Shown here piece after piece: positions 39,997 to 48,839 of a stretch of 64,000 nucleotides of DNA (positions are counted from its first letter, which is position 1; each line of letters opens with the position of its first letter). Origin of the DNA: Prosthecobacter dejongeii. Its GTDB lineage: Bacteria > Verrucomicrobiota > Verrucomicrobiia > Verrucomicrobiales > Verrucomicrobiaceae. The notes below the pieces were generated by a model. It had not been told where the DNA came from, ran no database searches, and saw nothing but the letters and a program-made list of their open reading frames with translations. The translations under genes and the position numbers were made by a program. The stretch covers positions 186,001 to 250,000 of the forward strand of contig NZ_JACHIF010000011.1 in NCBI RefSeq assembly GCF_014203045.1, read 5' to 3'.

Positions 39997-40170
39997 GAGA
40001 CAGACTGGAACAGCTTTAGAACGTCTAGTAATCGTGACAGGGAAAACCCAATTCGCTTTCCGCGAGGTCGTTGGGGTCATCCATGTCAAAGATTGTGTGT
40101 TCACACAAGCATTTGCGTCAGGAAAACGAAGTTGGATTCGGGAAAGGTAAAAAAGTTACTTTTTAAAAGC

Positions 40171-40689
40171 TTATTTACTCAAGGCTGTTTTCAAAGCCGC
40201 TTCAATCTCTCCTCCCTCAGGTTCCGCGTCAGACCCATAACGATCAATGAGTTGCCCATCCTTACCAACCAAAAATTTTTCAAAGTTCCACTGCACAGGC
40301 GAGCTTGAGGTCAAAGCAGCGAAAAGTGGATGTTTGTTTCCCTCAGTGATAGAGACCTTCGCAAACATGGGGAAGCTGACCTTGTAGCGGCTGGTGCAGA
40401 AGTTCTTGATGTCTGCCTCAGAGCCGGGTTCCTGACCGCCAAAGTCATTGCAGGGAAAGCCGAGCACAGAGAATCCATCCTTCGCGTACTTCTCATGCAG
40501 AGCCTGCAGACCCGCATACTGACTGGTGTAGCCGCACTCAGAGGCAACGTTCACGATCAGTAGAACCTTCCCCGCGTATTCTTTCAAAGAGGCCTCTTTG
40601 CCATCAATCGTTTTCAGCGGAATGGACTGGAGATCAGCAGCAGAGACAGCAAGAGAGATCATGGAGAGGAACGTCAGGAGAGTTTTCAT
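40171..40689 (-). CDS. Exported glutathione peroxidase-family protein
   Basis: This Cys-type glutathione/thiol peroxidase (172 aa) carries a signal peptide (MKTLLTFLSMISLAVSAA), so it acts outside the cytoplasm. The peroxidatic cysteine is C52 in NVASECGYTSQY. The second conserved part, GFPCNDFGGQEPGS, has C80 and Q86, and a tryptophan in VQWNFEKFLV completes the catalytic Cys-Gln-Trp-Asn set. Most such enzymes use thioredoxin; in the periplasm the donor is uncertain. The start at 40689 gives the signal peptide. It is upstream of the sigma/anti-sigma pair on the same strand (174 bases before the sigma start) and is probably transcribed alone. Confidence 0.92.
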   Translation of the reverse strand: MKTLLTFLSMISLAVSAADLQSIPLKTIDGKEASLKEYAGKVLLIVNVASECGYTSQYAGLQALHEKYAKDGFSVLGFPCNDFGGQEPGSEADIKNFCTSRYKVSFPMFAKVSITEGNKHPLFAALTSSSPVQWNFEKFLVGKDGQLIDRYGSDAEPEGGEIEAALKTALSK

Positions 40690-40848
40690 GGGGAGACAAA
40701 AGCCACGGCTTCCGTTCAAGAACGCTTCTGGGGCTCATCCTGCGACAGGATTTTTGCCTCCTTGCACATTCGGCTCCAGATTCCCCTAACCATCGCTATG
40801 GCATGCAAGCCGCTGATAACTGCGCCAGTTTCCTGCGTTCCCCTTAAA

Positions 40849-43206
40849 ATGTCCCCCCGTTTTTACGTTTTGTTCAGCGCAGTTCTTTTTCTGCACTCAC
40901 TCCACGCAGCCCCTGCGCCCCCGCCTGCTCCTGTCGCGAAGTTTTTGGATCAGCATTGTGTGGAGTGCCATGATGACGACGTGCAAAAGGGAGGACTGAA
41001 TCTCCAAGCGGTAAATTTTGACCTGAAGAATCAAGAAACCCTACGCCGCTGGGTGCGTGTGTTTGACCGAGTGCATGAAGGAGAAATGCCACCCAAGAAA
41101 AGCGAGAAACCTGATACTTCGGCGGTCAAAACCTTCCTCACCACGCTACAAGGCGATCTGTCGCGTGCGGATCAAGAAGAGACCGTCACTCTTGGCCGAG
41201 TGCGCAGCCGCAGACTTACCCGAGTTGAGTATGAACACACGATTCATGATCTTTTAGGGATTGATATCCCGCTCAAAGATCTGCTGCCAGAGGACCCTGA
41301 ATCGCACGGCTTTGCCACCGTGGCAGACGGCCAGCAGCTTTCCCACCACCAACTTGCACGTTATCTGGATGTGGCGGACTTGGCCCTGGGCGAAGCTTGT
41401 GAGCGGGTGCTCAAAGGCGATTCCAAATTCAATAAATCCTTCACGCCCGATCAACTTGCGGAAGTTACCCGAGGCAACTATCGCGGCCCAGAATCTCGCG
41501 GTGGCCGGAGCCTCTCTTGGCCCATCACGCTGCAATTTTTTGGCAAGATGACCGCCACCACTGTGCCAGAGGATGGCTGGTACCGCATCACCGTGCATGG
41601 AGTGGAGTCCATCAATCCAGGGCCTGGCGGAGCCGTATGGGGCACACTACGCTCCGGTGCCTGTGTTTCAAATGTCCCCATGCTGTACATGATCGGCCTT
41701 ATTGAGGCCACCCCAGAACAGCGCGACTTTGTTTATGAAGCTTGGATGCATAAAGGCCACATGCTGGAGTTAAAACCTAACGATGCCACCCTGCGCCGTG
41801 CCCCCACGGGAGCCCAAGGCGGCAATGTCTCCTTCAAAGGCCGTGACCTCGCAGGCGATGGTTTTTCCGGCATCGCCCACCGTGGCATCGAGATGCAGCG
41901 CATCTATCCCATGGCAGACCGCGCCGGCGTTCATCGGCATTTATTTGGTGAGACGAATCTGAAAAAGGCAGATCCCGCCACCGCACTGGACAAACTGGTC
42001 GCTCGCTTTGCCCGCCGCGCGTTCCGTCGTCCGGTGACCGATGAACAACTGGCCCCTTACCTGAACATGGGGCGCCAGGCTCTAGCCTCGGGCAACTCTT
42101 TAACAGACTCCTTGTTAGTCGCTTACCGCACCATTTTGTGTTCTCCTCGCTTTCTTACTTTCATTGAAGCCCCCGGTGAGCTCGAAGCCTACGCCCTTGC
42201 TTCTCGCCTTAGCTACACCTTCTGGCTCAGCCAGCCAGACAACTCCCTGTTAAAGTTAGCCGCCGATGGCCACCTTAAGCAACCGGAGGTCCTCGCTCAA
42301 CAGGTGGAGCGCATGCTGGCAGATCCCAAGGCAAGCCGCTTCATCCGCAGCTTCACTGACCAGTGGCTCAAACTTTCCAAAATGGACTTCACCTCTCCTG
42401 ACTCCCGGCTCTACCCCACCTACGATGCTGTGGTGCAGGAATCCATGCTGCAAGAGACTCGCACCTACGTCACCGAGCTTGTACAAAAAGATCTCTCCGT
42501 CACTCACTTGGTGGACTCGGATTTCACATTCCTCAATGGTCGTCTCGCCCGCCACTACCAAGTCGCCGCTGAAGTGACACCAGGCCGTGGTCTGCAAAAA
42601 ATTTCACTGACTAACTCAAAGGATGTCAACAGAGGCGGTCTGCTCACTCAGGGCGCTATTCTCAAAGTCACTGCAGATGGCACCACCACCTCTCCGGTTA
42701 TTCGCGGGGTCTTTGTCAATGAGCGCCTACTAGGCCAGCACATTCCCCCGCCGCCGCCTGACATCCCCGCCATCGAGCCAGACATCCGTGGAGCCACGTC
42801 CATTCGCGACCAGTTGGAAAAACACCGCTCCAACGAATCTTGCAACTCCTGCCACGCCACCATTGATCCGCCCGGCTTCGTTTTGGAAAACTTTGATCCC
42901 GTCGGTATCTGGCGCGAGCGCTACGGCCTCCGTGGCAAAGGTGTGCCTGTTGTAGCCTCTGGAACGACTCCCAAAGGTGATCTCTTTACCGACCTGAAAA
43001 GCTGGCAGCAGATCTACCTTCACAAACCAGAACAGCTTGCAGCCGGCTTCGTCGGCCAATTTCTCACCTACGCCACGGGTGCCCCCATCCGCTTTGGTGA
43101 CCGCCCTGCCGTAAAGGCCATCGTCACCCAGACTCAAGGCAAGAATTTCGGCCTTCGTTCGTTGATTCTAGAAGCCGTGAAGAGTCCCATCTTCACGCAC
43201 AAGTAG
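40849..43206 (+). CDS. DUF1592-type protein with planctomycete cytochrome c domains
   Basis: This secreted protein (785 aa) has a signal peptide (to about residue 20) and an N-terminal c-heme motif (C37-V-E-C40-H41). The central part carries the linked domains DUF1587, DUF1595 and DUF1592, with the RRLTRVEYEHTIHDLLGI and FARRAFRRPVTDEQLAPY segments. The C-terminal part is DUF1588/DUF1585 type and includes a second CxxCH (C665, C668, H669, in NESCNSCHATIDPPGF). Such proteins occur in many copies in planctomycetes and verrucomicrobia and are usually paired with a DUF1552 protein; their biochemical role is unknown, and a redox or polysaccharide-related function has been suggested. The start at 40849 gives the signal peptide. 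The DUF1552 gene follows after 11 bases. Confidence 0.92.
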   Translation: MSPRFYVLFSAVLFLHSLHAAPAPPPAPVAKFLDQHCVECHDDDVQKGGLNLQAVNFDLKNQETLRRWVRVFDRVHEGEMPPKKSEKPDTSAVKTFLTTLQGDLSRADQEETVTLGRVRSRRLTRVEYEHTIHDLLGIDIPLKDLLPEDPESHGFATVADGQQLSHHQLARYLDVADLALGEACERVLKGDSKFNKSFTPDQLAEVTRGNYRGPESRGGRSLSWPITLQFFGKMTATTVPEDGWYRITVHGVESINPGPGGAVWGTLRSGACVSNVPMLYMIGLIEATPEQRDFVYEAWMHKGHMLELKPNDATLRRAPTGAQGGNVSFKGRDLAGDGFSGIAHRGIEMQRIYPMADRAGVHRHLFGETNLKKADPATALDKLVARFARRAFRRPVTDEQLAPYLNMGRQALASGNSLTDSLLVAYRTILCSPRFLTFIEAPGELEAYALASRLSYTFWLSQPDNSLLKLAADGHLKQPEVLAQQVERMLADPKASRFIRSFTDQWLKLSKMDFTSPDSRLYPTYDAVVQESMLQETRTYVTELVQKDLSVTHLVDSDFTFLNGRLARHYQVAAEVTPGRGLQKISLTNSKDVNRGGLLTQGAILKVTADGTTTSPVIRGVFVNERLLGQHIPPPPPDIPAIEPDIRGATSIRDQLEKHRSNESCNSCHATIDPPGFVLENFDPVGIWRERYGLRGKGVPVVASGTTPKGDLFTDLKSWQQIYLHKPEQLAAGFVGQFLTYATGAPIRFGDRPAVKAIVTQTQGKNFGLRSLILEAVKSPIFTHK

Positions 43207-43217
43207 TTCTTCCCCCC

Positions 43218-44480
43218 ATGAACACAGCCTCCTTCACCACCCAGCGCCACCTCTCGCGCCGCGCCGTCTTGCGTGGCCTGGGCATTTCCTTGGGCCTACC
43301 TGTGCTAGAGGCAATGACACCTGCCTTTGCCGCCGTGCCGGAAACTCGCCAAGCCAAACGTTTCGTCGGCATCAGCCTCGCTCTTGGTTTGCACAATCCT
43401 CACCTCGTGCCCGAAACTGCTGGCCGTGATTACAAGCCCTCGCAGTACCTGCAATCCTTGCAGGACATTCGCCAGGACTTCACCGTCATCTCTGGGTCTT
43501 CTCATCCCGGTGTCTCCGGCGGCCACACCGCAGAGGGCAGCATCTTTTCTGCCTGCCCTAACCAACGTGGGGCCACCTCCCGCAACACCATTTCCTTAGA
43601 CCAACTGATGGCCAAACAACTGGGCCACGAAACGCGTTTCCCCTCCCTGGTACTCAATACCAACAGCCAGAGCAGCCCTGCCTACACGGAGAATGGAGCC
43701 ATGATTCCGGCAGAGAACAATGCGATGAAGCTCTTCGCCAAACTTTTTGTTAACGACAATGCTGCCGAGCAGGAGCGGCAGACCGAGCTGATCCGCCGTG
43801 GGCGCAGCGTCATGGACGTCGTCGGCGCCGAGGCCAAGACTCTCATGCGTGAAGTCGGTTCTGGAGACCGGGACAAACTGGACGCCTGGTTCACCAGCGT
43901 GCGAGACCTGGAGCAGCGCCTCATCGCCAATGAGGAATGGATCCGCAAACCCAAGCCCAAGGTCAATGCCAAAGCCCCCACTCAGATTCCGCGCGACAAC
44001 GAGGTAGCGGTGGAGCGCATTTACCTGGACATCATTCATCTGGCCCTCGCTACAGACTCTACCCGCTTTGTCACCCTGCATGTGACGGGCAATGCCGTGA
44101 CTGGCCTGGATGGTGTGGATGAAAGCTACCACGGCCTCAGCCACCATGGGATGAACGAGGAAAAGTTGCGACAACTCGCTATCGTGGAACAAGGCATGAT
44201 CAACGAATGGGGAGGCTTCCTTCGCCGGCTCAAGGCGGACTCCATGCTGGATGAAACCATGGTCCTCATGACTTCCAATTTGGGGAATGCCTCCAGCCAC
44301 GACAACAAGAACATGCCTGTGCTTTTCGCCGGAGGCGGCTTCAAACACGGTCAGCATCTTGCCTTCGACCAGAAGAATAACTATCCGCTGCCTAACCTCT
44401 ACCTCAGCACCCTACACCGCCTCGGCCTGCAGGAGGAATCTTTCGCCACCAGCACAGGTGGCATGGATGGACTCATTTAG
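43218..44480 (+). CDS. DUF1552-type Tat-exported protein
   Basis: This protein (420 aa) is exported by the Tat route: LSRRAVLRGLGIS (RR at 14-15) is followed by a hydrophobic stretch and an Ala-rich cleavage region. The mature part matches DUF1552, with the opening AKRFVGISLALGLHNPHLVPETAG and GGHTAEGSIFSA; the fold is related to that of alkaline phosphatase-like DUF1501/DUF1552 proteins. No enzymatic activity is assigned. It lies 11 bases after the DUF1592 gene, as usual for this pair, and the two are almost certainly cotranscribed. It converges on a halogenase-type gene with 3 bases between the stop codons. Confidence 0.92.
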   Translation: MNTASFTTQRHLSRRAVLRGLGISLGLPVLEAMTPAFAAVPETRQAKRFVGISLALGLHNPHLVPETAGRDYKPSQYLQSLQDIRQDFTVISGSSHPGVSGGHTAEGSIFSACPNQRGATSRNTISLDQLMAKQLGHETRFPSLVLNTNSQSSPAYTENGAMIPAENNAMKLFAKLFVNDNAAEQERQTELIRRGRSVMDVVGAEAKTLMREVGSGDRDKLDAWFTSVRDLEQRLIANEEWIRKPKPKVNAKAPTQIPRDNEVAVERIYLDIIHLALATDSTRFVTLHVTGNAVTGLDGVDESYHGLSHHGMNEEKLRQLAIVEQGMINEWGGFLRRLKADSMLDETMVLMTSNLGNASSHDNKNMPVLFAGGGFKHGQHLAFDQKNNYPLPNLYLSTLHRLGLQEESFATSTGGMDGLI

Positions 44481-44483
44481 ATT

Positions 44484-46082
44484 CTAGCTCACCGCAGGTA
44501 CGCCTTCAACAGATTCGGCCGCGCTTACCTTCGCGCCGGGATTTTCAGCAGCGCAGGTTTCATCAAACCAGCTTTTCCATCCTTCGGTAATTTCCAGCCA
44601 GGCCCAGCTTTCTAGCATGGGGAAGAGCTTTAGCATGTTACTACGCCTCAGCATGAAACCAGGGATGAGGCAGCGCCGAGAACGATTGGTTTTACCCAGT
44701 TCCCCCACCCGACGTCGGCGACGGGCGATCTTCGCAAACCTCCGGTTATAAGTGCTCATCAGCGCGGAAAAAAGGCGGCCTGAAGGAGGTGAAAAGGGCG
44801 GGGCAAACAAAGCTTCCTCCCCATGGTTAAAAGGCACCTCCACAACGCCCCAATAGTAAAGCCCCAAGTCTAGACGAAAGGCGAGGCTCATCAGATCAAA
44901 CTCGCCCATGTATTCATACTTGTCCTTGTAAAGAGATTCGAACCAACGGCGATGACTCACACTGAAATCACGATTGTATTTCATCAACCGCTCCACCATC
45001 GGCTTGCCCTGGCGCTGCTCCGTGATCAGATTTGCTGCACTGCTGGTGGTGAAGGAGATCCAGTCCATGCCGGGGCTGTAAAAGGGATCCATGAATGCGG
45101 CCGCATCTCCCACCAGCACAAAACCATCCCCCGCAAAAGTGGTGCTGTAATAGGCCAAGTTCCGTCTCAGGTGCATGTCCTCATCCTGGTATTCCGCATC
45201 CACCAGCATCTCACGTCCCACCGGATGTTTTATCAAAAAAGCCTTGAGCCGATCTCCGATCTTTCCCCCTTCGGAAGGAAACTCGACGAGGCGTTGATCA
45301 AAGACGATTCCCACGCTCACATCCCCGCCTTTCAGCGGGATCCACCAGCTCCACCAGCCATCGCCAATGATGTGGTTCGTCGCTGTGTTGCGGATTCCAT
45401 ACACAGCCCGTGACCACTCGGGATATTTTAGGGCCAGTTCGCGACTGTCCCAATCTTTCACACCTTTCCAGCGGGACCATACTGCTGCAGTGGGATGCTC
45501 CGCGTTGGACTTCCACCAACCGTTCTTCCTTGCCAGCACCGCAGCGAGGCCTGAGGCATCCACCAACCAACGGGTACTCAGTGTCCGTGACTGCCCCTCA
45601 TGCTTCATCTCCAGCGTCTGTAAGCCGCCTTCATTGAGCTGCACATTAGAAACAGTCGCCGGGCGGATCAACTCCGCCCCGGCCAAGCAGGCACGGCGCA
45701 GCACCTCTTCATCAAAGGTGGAGCGATCAAGCTGATAGGAAGGAATGCGCGAAAGATACTTCGCCCCTAGTTCGCTGGCCTCGGAGACATTCGTCACCTC
45801 CTCATTTTCGAACCAGAAGCGCAGTCCCTGCTTCACTAAATGGTTCTCATTCAGGTAATGCGTCAACCCCAACACCCGCCCCATGAAGTAAGCACTGATC
45901 TCCACCGTCGCTTCACCGACACGCCGCGTCAGTTTGGCCGATTTCTCGATGATCAAAAGCCTGATTCCCGGATTGTGCCGGAGCAAAAGTGTCGCCGTCG
46001 CTGCACCAGAAAGAGCACCGCCGATGACAATGACATCGTAGGTGGAGGAGTCGCCCGCAGGCTTGTCATTCGCGTTGTTCAC
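44484..46082 (-). CDS. Halogenase-type FAD-dependent oxidoreductase
   Basis: This flavoprotein (532 aa) belongs to the tryptophan-halogenase-like/PHBH superfamily. The FAD motif is YDVIVIGGALSGAATA (GG at 21-22; the canonical GxGxxG is altered to GGALSG). A second FAD-contact motif lies further on (GDGFVLVGDAAAFMDPFYSPGMDW). The flavin-dependent halogenase signature WxWxIP is present (W244, W246, I248, P249). The basic C-terminal extension (RRRRR near 455) is unusual. Halogenase-like proteins may also be simple monooxygenases or reductases; halogenation cannot be claimed without the catalytic Lys context. It is on the minus strand, directly converging on the DUF1552 gene and 59 bases from a truncated paralogue. 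Confidence 0.82.
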   Translation of the reverse strand: MNNANDKPAGDSSTYDVIVIGGALSGAATATLLLRHNPGIRLLIIEKSAKLTRRVGEATVEISAYFMGRVLGLTHYLNENHLVKQGLRFWFENEEVTNVSEASELGAKYLSRIPSYQLDRSTFDEEVLRRACLAGAELIRPATVSNVQLNEGGLQTLEMKHEGQSRTLSTRWLVDASGLAAVLARKNGWWKSNAEHPTAAVWSRWKGVKDWDSRELALKYPEWSRAVYGIRNTATNHIIGDGWWSWWIPLKGGDVSVGIVFDQRLVEFPSEGGKIGDRLKAFLIKHPVGREMLVDAEYQDEDMHLRRNLAYYSTTFAGDGFVLVGDAAAFMDPFYSPGMDWISFTTSSAANLITEQRQGKPMVERLMKYNRDFSVSHRRWFESLYKDKYEYMGEFDLMSLAFRLDLGLYYWGVVEVPFNHGEEALFAPPFSPPSGRLFSALMSTYNRRFAKIARRRRRVGELGKTNRSRRCLIPGFMLRRSNMLKLFPMLESWAWLEITEGWKSWFDETCAAENPGAKVSAAESVEGVPAVS

Positions 46083-46140
46083 AGAGAATAAATTTATTAA
46101 ATGCAGTTAGGCCCCAGAGATGATTTCTTCATGTGCTCCC

Positions 46141-46320
46141 CTAACCCGAGTCTTTCGAGCTGGAAGCACCTAAATGGATTAGTGACACCCCGATGTGGTG
46201 ACGAGGGAACTGCTTCCGCTCCAGCAGGACCAGACGGAGGCCCGCCCCAGCAAAGATAGCTGTAGAACGGTCTCCCTCAGGTCCTCCACCGATGACAATC
46301 ACATCGTAGTTAGTGCTCAT
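46141..46320 (-). pseudogene. Truncated remnant of a third halogenase-type flavoprotein
   Basis: About 45 residues clearly match the N-terminus of FAD-dependent halogenase-like proteins: YDVIVIGGGPEGDRSTA then LRLVLLERKQFPRHHIGVSLI, equal in position to GGGPAGSTAAT and VLVLEKAKFPRFHVGESLL of the intact gene at 46485. The usual GES motif reads GVS, and after HLGASSSKDSG the frame stops at 46141. The rest of the protein is missing, so this is a broken copy, not a functional gene. It lies between two intact relatives, on the minus strand. ATG at 46320 is the natural start; an in-frame ATG at 46377 exists within an inverted-repeat region. Confidence 0.75.
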
Positions 46321-46347
46321 CAGCTTCAGATAAGACCAGAAACCACC

Positions 46348-46396
46348 ATGCTTAAAATACGTTTTAAGCATCATCATGATGCCATTCAGGCATCAT
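46348..46396. promoter_or_regulatory. Two tandem perfect inverted repeats between divergent flavoprotein genes
   Basis: First repeat: ATGCTTAAAA - TACG - TTTTAAGCAT (46348-46371). Second repeat: ATGATGCC - ATTCA - GGCATCAT (46376-46396). They lie between the remnant gene (minus) and the intact halogenase-type gene (plus, start 46485). They could be operator sites or RNA hairpins; no T-run follows either. Confidence 0.45.
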
Positions 46397-46484
46397 AAAA
46401 ACCACGAAACCTAGGTTCTCTCATTGCACATTTTGAACACCCGAACGATTCTGAAGAAGACCGAAGATAACCAAAAGTGCATTC

Positions 46485-47765
46485 ATGACTCAAGCCTCCT
46501 CCTGCCGCATTCAAGACACCGCATGGGATGTCATCATCATCGGCGGGGGACCTGCAGGATCCACAGCCGCCACCACTCTGGCGAAGGCTAGTAGGCGTGT
46601 TTTGGTCCTAGAAAAAGCAAAGTTTCCACGCTTCCACGTGGGGGAATCTCTCCTTCCTTACAATCGCAAGATCTTTGATGATCTGGGGGTTTGGCCAAAG
46701 ATCGAGGCCGCCGGCTTCATGGTGAAACGCGGAGCCCAGTTTCTCATGGGCAGCGGCTCACACAAGGTGCGGCTGGACTTTTCAAAGGGCTCCTTCACCG
46801 AATATCCCCAGTCTGTGCAGGTGGAGAGGTCCAAATTCGATGACCTTTTGCTGCAGCACTCGCGTGAGTGCGGTGCCGTGGTGAGCGAGGAGAGCCTGGT
46901 ACTGGAGCATGCGGTGAGCGAAGGCCACGTGACCGTCAAATATCGCACGGCCGATGGCAGCGAGCATGAGGTGACGGCCAAAATGATGATGGATGCCAGC
47001 GGCCTGACCAACTTCACCGGCAACCGAGAGTCTCTGCGCGAATATTACTCCGGACACAAAAAGATCGCCATCTTCGGCCACTTTGAAAACCTGGACATGC
47101 CCCAGGGCGACGAATATGGTGACATCCTCATTGTTAGGCGCGAAAACTCCTGGTTTTGGATGATCCCCCTGGAGAACAACAAAACCAGTGTTGGTCTAGT
47201 AATGGATCGAGAAGACTACAGGGTGCTGAACCAAAAGCCTGAAGCAGTCTATACCGATGCCGTGAAAAACACGCCCGTCGTTCAGCAACGCTTTTTGAAT
47301 GCCATTTCTAAAACTCCACTGAACGTGGTGACAGATTTTTCGTATCGCAATGACCGCTTGGTATCACACCGCGTCGTACGGATTGGCGATGCCTCTGGAT
47401 TCATCGACCCCATCTTTTCCAGTGGCGTGCTGCTAGCCATGACCAGCGGTCAGCAAGGTGCCCAGGTCGTGCATGAAGCCCTGACTCAAGGTCAGTCGAT
47501 GACCTCAGGCATGAAGCGCTACGAAAAAGACAACCGCCGCCGCATCGCCCAATACTGGGAATTCATCGAGAATTTCTACAGGCTCCACTTCGCCCAGATC
47601 TTCTTCCAGCCGCATCCGCGCCTGAAGATGTTGTGCTCCATCAATGCCGTACTGGCAGGCTGCACGCGCCTGCCCTTCGCCGCATGGTGGCGACTACGGC
47701 TGTTTTTCTTCCTGGCCTGGCTGAACAAACGCATCCCAGTGACGGCTCGCATCGAGGTCCAATGA
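46485..47765 (+). CDS. Halogenase-type FAD-dependent oxidoreductase (second copy)
   Basis: This flavoprotein (426 aa) is of the tryptophan-halogenase-like group. It has a canonical FAD motif (WDVIIIGGGPAGSTAATTLA, GGGPAG at 20-25), the KFPRFHVGESLLP segment with GES at 53-55, the GDASGFIDPIFSSGVLLAM motif and the halogenase signature WFWMIP (W223, W225, I227, P228). The C-terminal helix is hydrophobic (WWRLRLFFFLAWL), which may associate with a membrane. It is closer to the reductase/halogenase-like proteins of polyketide or aryl-polyene loci than to PrnA, but I cannot test this. It is divergent from the truncated copy and converges on the metallophosphoesterase gene (10-base gap). Confidence 0.85.
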   Translation: MTQASSCRIQDTAWDVIIIGGGPAGSTAATTLAKASRRVLVLEKAKFPRFHVGESLLPYNRKIFDDLGVWPKIEAAGFMVKRGAQFLMGSGSHKVRLDFSKGSFTEYPQSVQVERSKFDDLLLQHSRECGAVVSEESLVLEHAVSEGHVTVKYRTADGSEHEVTAKMMMDASGLTNFTGNRESLREYYSGHKKIAIFGHFENLDMPQGDEYGDILIVRRENSWFWMIPLENNKTSVGLVMDREDYRVLNQKPEAVYTDAVKNTPVVQQRFLNAISKTPLNVVTDFSYRNDRLVSHRVVRIGDASGFIDPIFSSGVLLAMTSGQQGAQVVHEALTQGQSMTSGMKRYEKDNRRRIAQYWEFIENFYRLHFAQIFFQPHPRLKMLCSINAVLAGCTRLPFAAWWRLRLFFFLAWLNKRIPVTARIEVQ

Positions 47766-47775
47766 CCGCGCAGAA

Positions 47776-48693
47776 TCAGCGACGCGGCGCCCAGTCGTAC
47801 CCGATGTAACGATCCTCAAAACTTCCATCTTGATGACAGGTGATGTGGACGAAGCCTTCAGGATTGCCATGGACGGGTCCTTTCCACCACATGCCGCTAA
47901 CGGCCCCACCTTGCAAGTATGTCACTTGGTCGAATTGAATGCGTTCGGAGATGTGCCCATGACCGCTGAGCACCAGCCGCAGATTGTAAGCTGCCAGTAA
48001 TTTCCGAAACTCACGCACGTTCCCGACCAAAGCTCCAAGGCCTAACGTAATCTGCGGTCCTTGAATCACCTGATGCCAGACACTGTAAAAAGGAATGTGC
48101 GTAACAAGGGTGATAGGTGTTTGCCGTCCCACCTTTTCCAGATCGCCTTGTAGCCAAGCAAGCTGCGCATCATCAATCCAGCCCTTGTACCCGCCATCCT
48201 CCCCCAGAGCGATGCTGTCGAGCAGGATGAAATGCCACCCACCGTGGTCAAAGCTGCGATAAGTCCTGCCCGTGCCATAACGGTCTGCAAAGAGCTTCTT
48301 GCCGTAGTCGGCATGGTCGTTTTTCAGAACCGACTTGGGGGACCACCCACACACATCGTGATTGCCAATGGTGTGATAGGCTGTCGGCTGCAAAGTCTTC
48401 ATGACCTCATCCCACAGCTCCCACTGCCGGTGAAGCCGCGCTTCTCCCACAGCCAGAGCATCCATGATCAGATCCCCTCCCGTCACGACAAAGGCAGGTT
48501 TCATTTCATTCACCTTCGCGAAGCACTGCTTTACCCCCTCCACAGCACCCAGCTCGGGCTGGATGTGAGGATCTGTGAGAAAAACAAACTCAAAGGAGGA
48601 TGGCCGGGGTGAAGCCAAAGAGGAAGCCGAAGCACCAATCACAGGCGCGGCCAATGCAGTTCCTAGAAAGTGGCGTCGAGAAAGGCTGGGCAT
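47776..48693 (-). CDS. Tat-exported metallophosphoesterase
   Basis: This protein (305 aa) of the calcineurin-like phosphoesterase superfamily has a Tat signal (LSRRHFLGTALAAPVIGASA). The metal-binding motifs are in order: DPHIQ (D-x-H), GGDLIMD (GGD), GNHDVCGW (GNHD), THIPFYS (H) and LVLSGHGHIS (GHxH). Secreted members cleave phosphodiesters or phosphomonoesters, such as cAMP or phospholipid head groups; the substrate here is unknown. The start at 48693 gives the signal; ATG at 48720 would add 9 residues. It lies downstream of the two propeller genes on the same strand but behind their terminator, so it is probably separately transcribed. Confidence 0.9.
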   Translation of the reverse strand: MPSLSRRHFLGTALAAPVIGASASSLASPRPSSFEFVFLTDPHIQPELGAVEGVKQCFAKVNEMKPAFVVTGGDLIMDALAVGEARLHRQWELWDEVMKTLQPTAYHTIGNHDVCGWSPKSVLKNDHADYGKKLFADRYGTGRTYRSFDHGGWHFILLDSIALGEDGGYKGWIDDAQLAWLQGDLEKVGRQTPITLVTHIPFYSVWHQVIQGPQITLGLGALVGNVREFRKLLAAYNLRLVLSGHGHISERIQFDQVTYLQGGAVSGMWWKGPVHGNPEGFVHITCHQDGSFEDRYIGYDWAPRR

Positions 48694-48780
48694 GCGAATG
48701 GAAAACACAGTCCAGGTCACTCTCTTGCAGCCCGAAGATAAGTTTTTAAAAGGCTAAACCTCTCGAGCTGAGCAGAACGC

Positions 48781-48817
48781 AAAAAAGCGGGCTGAAGGTT
48801 GCCCTCCAGCCCGCTTT
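48781..48817 (-). terminator. Intrinsic terminator after the propeller gene pair
   Basis: On the minus strand AAAGCGGGCTG pairs with CAGCCCGCTTT (one mismatch in the inner stem), ending in six T residues, 22 bases past the stop at 48840. Confidence 0.9.
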
Positions 48818-48839
48818 AGATGGAGAAGCTTTCTCCTGT

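Noticed and set aside
40149-40164. AAAAAGT-T-ACTTTTT palindrome after the glutathione peroxidase gene
   Set aside because: It is A/T only, with a one-base centre; too weak as a terminator and likely chance in an AT-rich gap.
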